9,975 bases of DNA from an uncultured Faecalibacterium sp. (GTDB lineage: Bacteria > Bacillota > Clostridia > Oscillospirales > Ruminococcaceae): contig CAAFQM010000014.1 of NCBI GenBank assembly GCA_900765105.1, forward strand, positions 1 to 9,975, written 5' to 3'. The notes beneath the pieces were generated by a model, which was given only the letters and a program-made list of their open reading frames with translations, did no database searches and had not been told where the DNA came from. Each line of letters opens with the position of its first letter. Position 1 is the first letter of the stretch. Of the stretch, positions 6,586 to 9,975 are shown piece after piece. The position numbers were made by a program, and so were the translations under genes.

Positions 6586-6601
6586 GTATATCGTTATAAA
6601 C
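6586..6601. promoter_or_regulatory. Probable autoregulatory operator of the GntR regulator
   Basis: On the minus strand the site reads GTTTATAACGATATAC, which fits the HutC-type palindrome GTnTA-N6-TAnAC exactly. It lies 20 bp downstream of the regulator's -10 box, the same geometry as the matching site in the PTS leader at 5620-5635. Confidence 0.65.
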
Positions 6602-6621
6602 ATTATATTCATCTCATGGCT

Positions 6622-6650
6622 ATGATAGTGCATATTCCGCGAATTGTCAA
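6622..6650 (-). promoter_or_regulatory. Sigma-A promoter of the GntR regulator
   Basis: On the minus strand TTGACA (6650-6645) and TATCAT (6627-6622) are separated by exactly 17 bp. Transcription should begin near 6615, about 50 bases before the ATG at 6562. Confidence 0.8.
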
Positions 6651-6999
6651 GTAAAACCTGCGAGCTGTTTTTAGTGCGAGGTGACAAATGCACCCCGTTC
6701 TGCGCAGGGCACCCCATTTTCCAGTGCCCTGCCGGGAAGAATCCAAAGAGCGGCGGAACGCTCGTTGGCACACGACTTTGCTTGCAAAGTCTAGTGTGTT
6801 ACACCTTGGTTCCGGCTGACGCGGAAAAGGGGCTGCGAGCAAATGCGGCAAGCACCTGTTCTGTGGCAGAAGGATGCGCGGATGGGCACGGCAGTTGACA
6901 ATCTCCGCCCACTCAGCGCAGACTTGCAGAGGAACCAATGGTGTACGTTCTCCTTCCTGCCGCAGCAGCGTTTTTCCCTATCTGGCGCAGAGCAAATGA
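6651..6999. other. Gene-free region rich in inverted repeats between operon and mobile element
   Basis: No open frame here has a ribosome site, a plausible product or codon structure. Three structures stand out. First, GCAGGGCAC / GTGCCCTGC (6704-6712 with 6724-6732) is a perfect 9-bp hairpin. Second, CACAC-GACTTTGC / GCAAAGTC-GTGTG (6769-6798) has a 2-nt loop and a TA bulge. Third, a long-range pair, ACACCTTGGTTCC (6801-6813) and GGAACCAATGGTGT (6931-6944), has one unpaired base. GCACCCC also occurs twice (6690, 6709). It could be a dispersed intergenic repeat, a non-coding RNA, or the boundary of the mobile element to the right. Nothing here decides between these. Confidence 0.45.
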
Positions 7000-7815
7000 T
7001 CAACGTCTGTGCTTACCACGCATCCCTGCTTTTGTGCGGTGCTTCAACATGGAGGATTTGTTGAACACCCGCAGCAGGGTCATCTGTTCTTCTTTTGTCA
7101 GCTTGGAATAGTCGATGCCGATCTGTCCCATCAGGACATTCATCTTCTTTTCCAACGGGGAACCTTCAAACTTCTGCGCATTTTCAAGCTGCTTCCTCGC
7201 TTGCTCGATGGCTGCGCCGTCCGACGTGGTCTTATCGGTCCCATGTGCCGCTTTGATCTGCTTCAGGATCGCCGCCAGCTCATCATAGAGGATCCGCCCG
7301 AAATATTCATCCTCGTCGATCTGCGCCGCCTTCAGCGTCCGCATGGTCAGGTCCTCTGCATCGGCATGGTATCGCTTTTCCAGCTCCTGCCGGGTGGCTT
7401 CTACCATAGCATTCATATCCCGGATGCGGTCACTGACCAGACCGTCCACACAGATCTCAAGGTCGGTCATCCACCGGGAAAAATCGGGATGTTCCAGAAG
7501 CTCGCACAGCAGCCGATGATTGAACTTCCCATTCCTTAATACGTCCACTGCGCCATCGCTCAGATGCAAGTCCGAAAGGACTGCATCTGGGCGTTTTTTG
7601 TTTTCCGTCACACCCAGCAGGTAGTCCGTGGTCACGCCATAGAACTCAGCCAGCGTTGTCACCGCATAAATGCTGAGGTCGGTCACATCGTCGCTCTCAT
7701 ACTTCGACAGTGCCGATTTGGACAGACCTGTCTGTTCTGCCAGCGTTTCCAGCTTCAGATGCCGCTCCACACGCAGGTCTTTGAGCCGTTCTCCCAGTGT
7801 CAGCTTGATGTTCAT
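7000..7815 (-). CDS. XRE-family helix-turn-helix regulator of the mobile element
   Basis: A 271-residue protein. Residues about 6-68 form an HTH_3/Cro-CI domain (LGERLKDLRVERHLKLETLAEQTGLSKSALSKYES...VTTLAEFYGVTTDYLLG). The remaining 200 residues are charged and helical (a run with EATRQELEKRYHADAEDLTMRTLKAAQ, then KQIKAAHG...EQARKQLENAQKFEG) and end in a basic tail (KHRTKAGMRGKHRR). I recognise no second domain. GGAGGTG lies 6 nt before the ATG at 7815, and a strong promoter lies just upstream. The open frame continues 116 codons further upstream, but that part is promoter DNA. Being divergent from a replication module, it is probably the element's repressor or copy-number/excision switch. 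Confidence 0.9.
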   Translation of the reverse strand: MNIKLTLGERLKDLRVERHLKLETLAEQTGLSKSALSKYESDDVTDLSIYAVTTLAEFYGVTTDYLLGVTENKKRPDAVLSDLHLSDGAVDVLRNGKFNHRLLCELLEHPDFSRWMTDLEICVDGLVSDRIRDMNAMVEATRQELEKRYHADAEDLTMRTLKAAQIDEDEYFGRILYDELAAILKQIKAAHGTDKTTSDGAAIEQARKQLENAQKFEGSPLEKKMNVLMGQIGIDYSKLTKEEQMTLLRVFNKSSMLKHRTKAGMRGKHRR

Positions 7816-7843
7816 GGTCGCACCTCCGATGTTTTTTTTGCAC

Positions 7844-7872
7844 AGTATACCACTTCCGGCGGTTCCTGTCCA
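7844..7872 (-). promoter_or_regulatory. Promoter of the XRE regulator
   Basis: On the minus strand TGGACA (7872-7867) and TATACT (7849-7844) are 17 bp apart. The predicted start leaves a leader of about 20 nt holding the GGAGGTG ribosome site. Confidence 0.8.
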
Positions 7873-7914
7873 TAAGCGTGGAATTTTGCAGTTTCTGCAC
7901 CTGTTTTCCGACAT

Positions 7915-7956
7915 TATGGATATACGGCACAGCGGCCATTGCGGTGCTATCCTATA
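7915..7956. promoter_or_regulatory. Long imperfect dyad in the divergent control region
   Basis: TATGGATA (7915-7922) and GCACAGC (7927-7933) are mirrored by GCGGTGC (7941-7947) and TATCCTATA (7948-7956), with a few mismatches and a four-base asymmetry. It lies about 70 bp upstream of the XRE start. The right arm contains an extended -10-like TGCTATCCT that could serve the plus-strand genes. A repressor operator is the simplest reading. Confidence 0.4.
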
Positions 7957-7967
7957 GACAGAAAGAA

Positions 7968-8000
7968 AACATATTAACTCCCCGGCAGCGAACATATTAA
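7968..8000. repeat. Pair of AACATATTAA direct repeats and adjoining hairpin
   Basis: AACATATTAA occurs at 7968-7977 and 7991-8000, 23 bp apart. Directly after the second copy AGGGCTT pairs with AAGCCCT (8000-8006 with 8014-8020). AT-rich direct repeats beside a replication module may be iterons or regulator sites, but two copies are weak evidence. Confidence 0.4.
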
Positions 8001-8020
8001 GGGCTTCCCGCGAAAGCCCT

Positions 8021-8268
8021 CTGAAATATCTTTCATAACAGAACCTTGACAACAGAATGACCGTCCGAACTGCCCAGACCGCCAAGACCTCCCATCGGGG
8101 GAGCGAGCGCCCTGCATGGGGCCGACACAGAGTCCAAAAAGATTTCCTGTCGGGAGGCAGCAAGGGAGACCGGCTTCACCGAAGTTCCCATTTTGGGGAC
8201 CCCGGTGACTTTGAACGTGGCAGGGATCAAAACGATCCGTGCCAAAACCTTTGACCAAAGGAGAAATT
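8021..8268. other. Structured leader/intergenic segment ahead of the primase-like gene
   Basis: About 250 bases without a convincing gene. The best structure is CACCG-AA-GTTCCC / GGGGAC-CC-CGGTG (8177-8207), an 11-bp two-part stem with a 5-nt loop. CCCAT...ATGGG (8091-8120) encloses GGGG/GCCC pairs. AACAGAA is repeated at 8037 and 8051. TTGACA at 8046 has no -10 at the right distance. The strand opposite is open for 70 codons from a TTG ending at 8245 to 8033 and would begin ARIVLIPATFKVTGV. It reads somewhat protein-like, but it has no good ribosome site. Origin, oriT, structured 5' leader or a small antisense gene are all possible. Confidence 0.4.
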
Positions 8269-8871
8269 TTGAGTTTATATCAAAAGATCAAGTCCGCCAT
8301 CACCGTTCGGCAGGTGGGAGAGATGTACGGCATGGAGCCCGACCGCCATGGCATGGTGTGCTGTCCGTTCCATTCCGACAGCGACCCCAGCATGAAGCTG
8401 AACGACACCTATTATTACTGCTTTGGCTGCGGAGCCAATGGAGATGCCATCGACCTCACCGCCAAGCTGTTTGACCTGAACCCCCGGCAAGCCGCCGAGA
8501 AGCTGATACACGACTTCGGGCTTGACCCGGACAAGCCACCCGCCAATGCCATCGCCCTGCTGCCGCCCAAGCGTGGCCTGACAGACGAGCAGTGGGCAGA
8601 CATCGCCTACTGCCTGCGGGTGCTGACCGATTATCTTGACCTGCTGCACGACTGGCAGGAGCGCTACAAGCCCGCCACCCCGGAGGAGCCGCATGACCCA
8701 CGGTTTGAAGAAGCCCTCCACACGACCGAGACCATCGAGCACCTGACGGACTGCGTTGCTTTTGGGACGCCCCAGCAGAAGGCCGCTGCCGCCACACAAC
8801 TGCTGTCCGGGTCGTACCTGCTGATGCTGGAGGAGCGCACCGACCGCCTTGCTCTGGCGAAGTGCGCCTGA
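8269..8871 (+). CDS. CHC2 zinc-finger DNA primase-like protein without TOPRIM
   Basis: A 200-residue protein. The N-terminal part (about residues 5-75) is a DnaG-type CHC2 zinc-binding domain with ligands C32, H35, C51 and C54 (VCCPFHSDSDPSMKLNDTYYYCFGCG), followed by ANGDAIDL as in true primases. The rest (about 80-200) is helical and unrecognised. No TOPRIM catalytic core follows, so it cannot make primers alone by the DnaG mechanism. I take the TTG at 8269 as start because AAAGGAG (8257-8263) lies 5 nt upstream; the GTG at 8239 is in frame, but its extension would overlap that site. It precedes an SF3 helicase, and the pair looks like a split primase-helicase replication module of a phage, satellite or integrative element. 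Confidence 0.87.
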   Translation: MSLYQKIKSAITVRQVGEMYGMEPDRHGMVCCPFHSDSDPSMKLNDTYYYCFGCGANGDAIDLTAKLFDLNPRQAAEKLIHDFGLDPDKPPANAIALLPPKRGLTDEQWADIAYCLRVLTDYLDLLHDWQERYKPATPEEPHDPRFEEALHTTETIEHLTDCVAFGTPQQKAAAATQLLSGSYLLMLEERTDRLALAKCA

Positions 8872-8884
8872 TAATTTATTCACC

Positions 8885-8926
8885 TGAAGTGGTGGGTCTC
8901 ACCGTGAGACCCACCACTTCACTTTT
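8885..8926 (+). terminator. Perfect 17-bp hairpin with T-run between primase-like and helicase genes
   Basis: TGAAGTGGTGGGTCTCA (8885-8901) and its exact complement (8905-8921) flank a 3-base loop CCG, then CTTTT. It starts 13 bases after the CHC2 stop and ends just before the helicase ribosome site (AAAGGAG at 8929). On form it is an intrinsic terminator or attenuator, lowering helicase relative to the zinc-finger protein. A protein-binding operator is the alternative. Confidence 0.7.
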
Positions 8927-8944
8927 CCAAAGGAGAGTGATCAT

Positions 8945-9975
8945 ATGAAGAAAAACATTTCCCGCAACTCCTTATGGCCGGACTGGTACAACGGCAAAAA
9001 GATCGATGAAGTCCAGTTTGGCCGTGCCTTTCTGGAACAGTGGCCGCTGAAATGCGTCAACGGAACGCTGTACACGCTGGACGGCCCGGTGGAGGACGAG
9101 AGCGAGATCAAGCAGCGCATCTTGGAGAATATCGAGGAATATGTCACCTCTGGCCTGTCCAAAAAGGTCACCAACATTCTGGAGACCATCAAGCTGCTGG
9201 CTTTTTCCGACCCGTTTCCCATCGAACAGGACTGCATCCACCTTCAGAACGGCGTGTACCATCTGCCGGACGGCACCTTTCAGGAGAGCCGCCTGTTCTG
9301 CCAGAACCGCCTGCCGGTGAAGTACGACCCCAAAGCACCCAGCCCGGAACGCTGGCTGACCTTCCTGCACGAGCTGCTGGACGAAGCCGACATCCCTACC
9401 TTACAGGAATATCTGGGCTACTGCCTGATCCCCAGCACCAAGGGACAGAAGATGATGCTCATCGTTGGCAAGGGCGGCGAGGGCAAGTCCCGCATCGGAC
9501 TGGTGCTGAAACGGCTCATGGGGGATGCCGCCAGCAACGGCAGCGTCCAGAAGGTGGAGAACAACCGCTTTGCCCGTGCCGATCTGGAACGCCGCCTGCT
9601 GATGATCGACGATGACATGGACATGAACGCTCTGCCTAAAACAAATTATATCAAGACCATCGTGACCGCCGAAGCCAAGCTGGACTTGGAGCGCAAGGGT
9701 GTCCAGAGCTACCAGCGCGACATTTATGCCCGGTTCCTCTGCTTCGGCAACGGTGCGCTGACTTCGCTGTATGACCATTCGGACGGCTTCTTTCGCCGCC
9801 AACTTATCCTGACCACCAAGGACAAGCCTGCCGACCGCACAGACGACCCCTTCCTTGTGGAGAAGATGTGCGCCGAGTTGGAGGGCATCCTGCTCTGGTG
9901 TCTGGAAGGGCTGCACCGGCTGGTGCAGAACAACTTCCGCTTCACGGTCAGCAAACGAGCCGCCGCCAACGTGGA
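8945..9975 (+). CDS. D5/P4-family SF3 helicase (phage/plasmid replication), 3' end beyond window
   Basis: 343 codons are visible, with no stop before the window end. After an N-terminal D5_N-like region (about residues 1-165, including a CIHLQNGVYHLPDG segment), the SF3 helicase core appears. Walker A is GKGGEGKS (175-182), Walker B is LLMIDDD (218-224), sensor-1 polar residue N269 is in FLCFGNGAL, and arginines R284/R285 in DGFFRRQLIL lie at the arginine-finger position. This is the family of P4 alpha C-terminal helicases, which melt origins and drive replication as hexamers. ATG at 8945 follows AAAGGAG by 9 nt. The visible N-terminus is too short to include the AEP primase found in full P4-type proteins, consistent with priming being supplied by other proteins. 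Confidence 0.92.
   Translation, partial: MKKNISRNSLWPDWYNGKKIDEVQFGRAFLEQWPLKCVNGTLYTLDGPVEDESEIKQRILENIEEYVTSGLSKKVTNILETIKLLAFSDPFPIEQDCIHLQNGVYHLPDGTFQESRLFCQNRLPVKYDPKAPSPERWLTFLHELLDEADIPTLQEYLGYCLIPSTKGQKMMLIVGKGGEGKSRIGLVLKRLMGDAASNGSVQKVENNRFARADLERRLLMIDDDMDMNALPKTNYIKTIVTAEAKLDLERKGVQSYQRDIYARFLCFGNGALTSLYDHSDGFFRRQLILTTKDKPADRTDDPFLVEKMCAELEGILLWCLEGLHRLVQNNFRFTVSKRAAANV

Noticed and set aside
5165..6625. 486-codon open frame on the plus strand
   Set aside because: It runs antisense through IIA, the PTS promoter, a bidirectional terminator and the GntR gene; no ribosome site or recognisable domain.
6609..6938. 109-codon minus-strand frame and overlapping short frames
   Set aside because: Composition is cysteine/arginine-rich and protein-unlike; it overlaps the GntR promoter and several inverted repeats and has no ribosome site.
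8046..8074. TTGACA as a plus-strand promoter for the primase-like gene
   Set aside because: No acceptable -10 hexamer at 15-19 bp (the sequence there is GC-rich).
7816..8163. 116-codon N-terminal extension of the XRE regulator
   Set aside because: It contains the -10/-35 boxes and follows no conserved sequence; the ATG at 7815 has GGAGGTG and starts right before the HTH domain.

Overview
The window looks like a gut clostridial (Oscillospiraceae) chromosome. Base composition is moderately GC-rich, Shine-Dalgarno sites are strong (AGGAGG/GGAGG), TTG starts occur, and the sugar PTS is of the mannose family. Faecalibacterium or a close relative is my best guess, but this is an inference from style and not from a marker gene.

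Left edge (1-304): the C-terminal 40 codons of an unrecognised plus-strand gene are followed by tandem TCAGCGTAAA repeats with a 30/31-bp period, ending in ...AAACA. This looks like the repeat-bearing end of an IS21-like insertion sequence. A strong hairpin then terminates the minus-strand genes.

Central block (314-6650), all minus strand. Its transcription order runs from high to low coordinates: a GntR/UTRA regulator with its own promoter and terminator; a PTS operon IIA-IIB-IIC-IID; a SIS-domain sugar-phosphate deglycase of the FrlB/FraB/GfrF type; a strong terminator; a beta-phosphoglucomutase-like HAD phosphatase; and a YitT-family membrane protein. The regulator promoter and the PTS promoter both carry the same operator core (GTYTATAACGA) about 20 bp downstream of the -10. 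This argues that the regulator controls both itself and the operon. The likely role is uptake and phosphorylation of an Amadori product (fructoselysine, glucoselysine or similar), followed by cleavage to a hexose 6-phosphate plus amine.

Right block (about 6650-9975): a roughly 350-bp gene-free stretch rich in inverted repeats, then the replication and control region of a mobile element. It holds a minus-strand XRE-type repressor and a divergent, strongly structured 450-bp region. On the plus strand follow a TTG-started CHC2 zinc-finger primase-like protein without a TOPRIM domain, a perfect 17-bp hairpin, and a D5/P4-type SF3 helicase that runs off the window. Whether this is a prophage, a satellite or an integrative conjugative element cannot be decided from the window.

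No tRNA, rRNA or CRISPR array was seen. Several long open frames lying antisense to the operon are shadows created by its codon usage.
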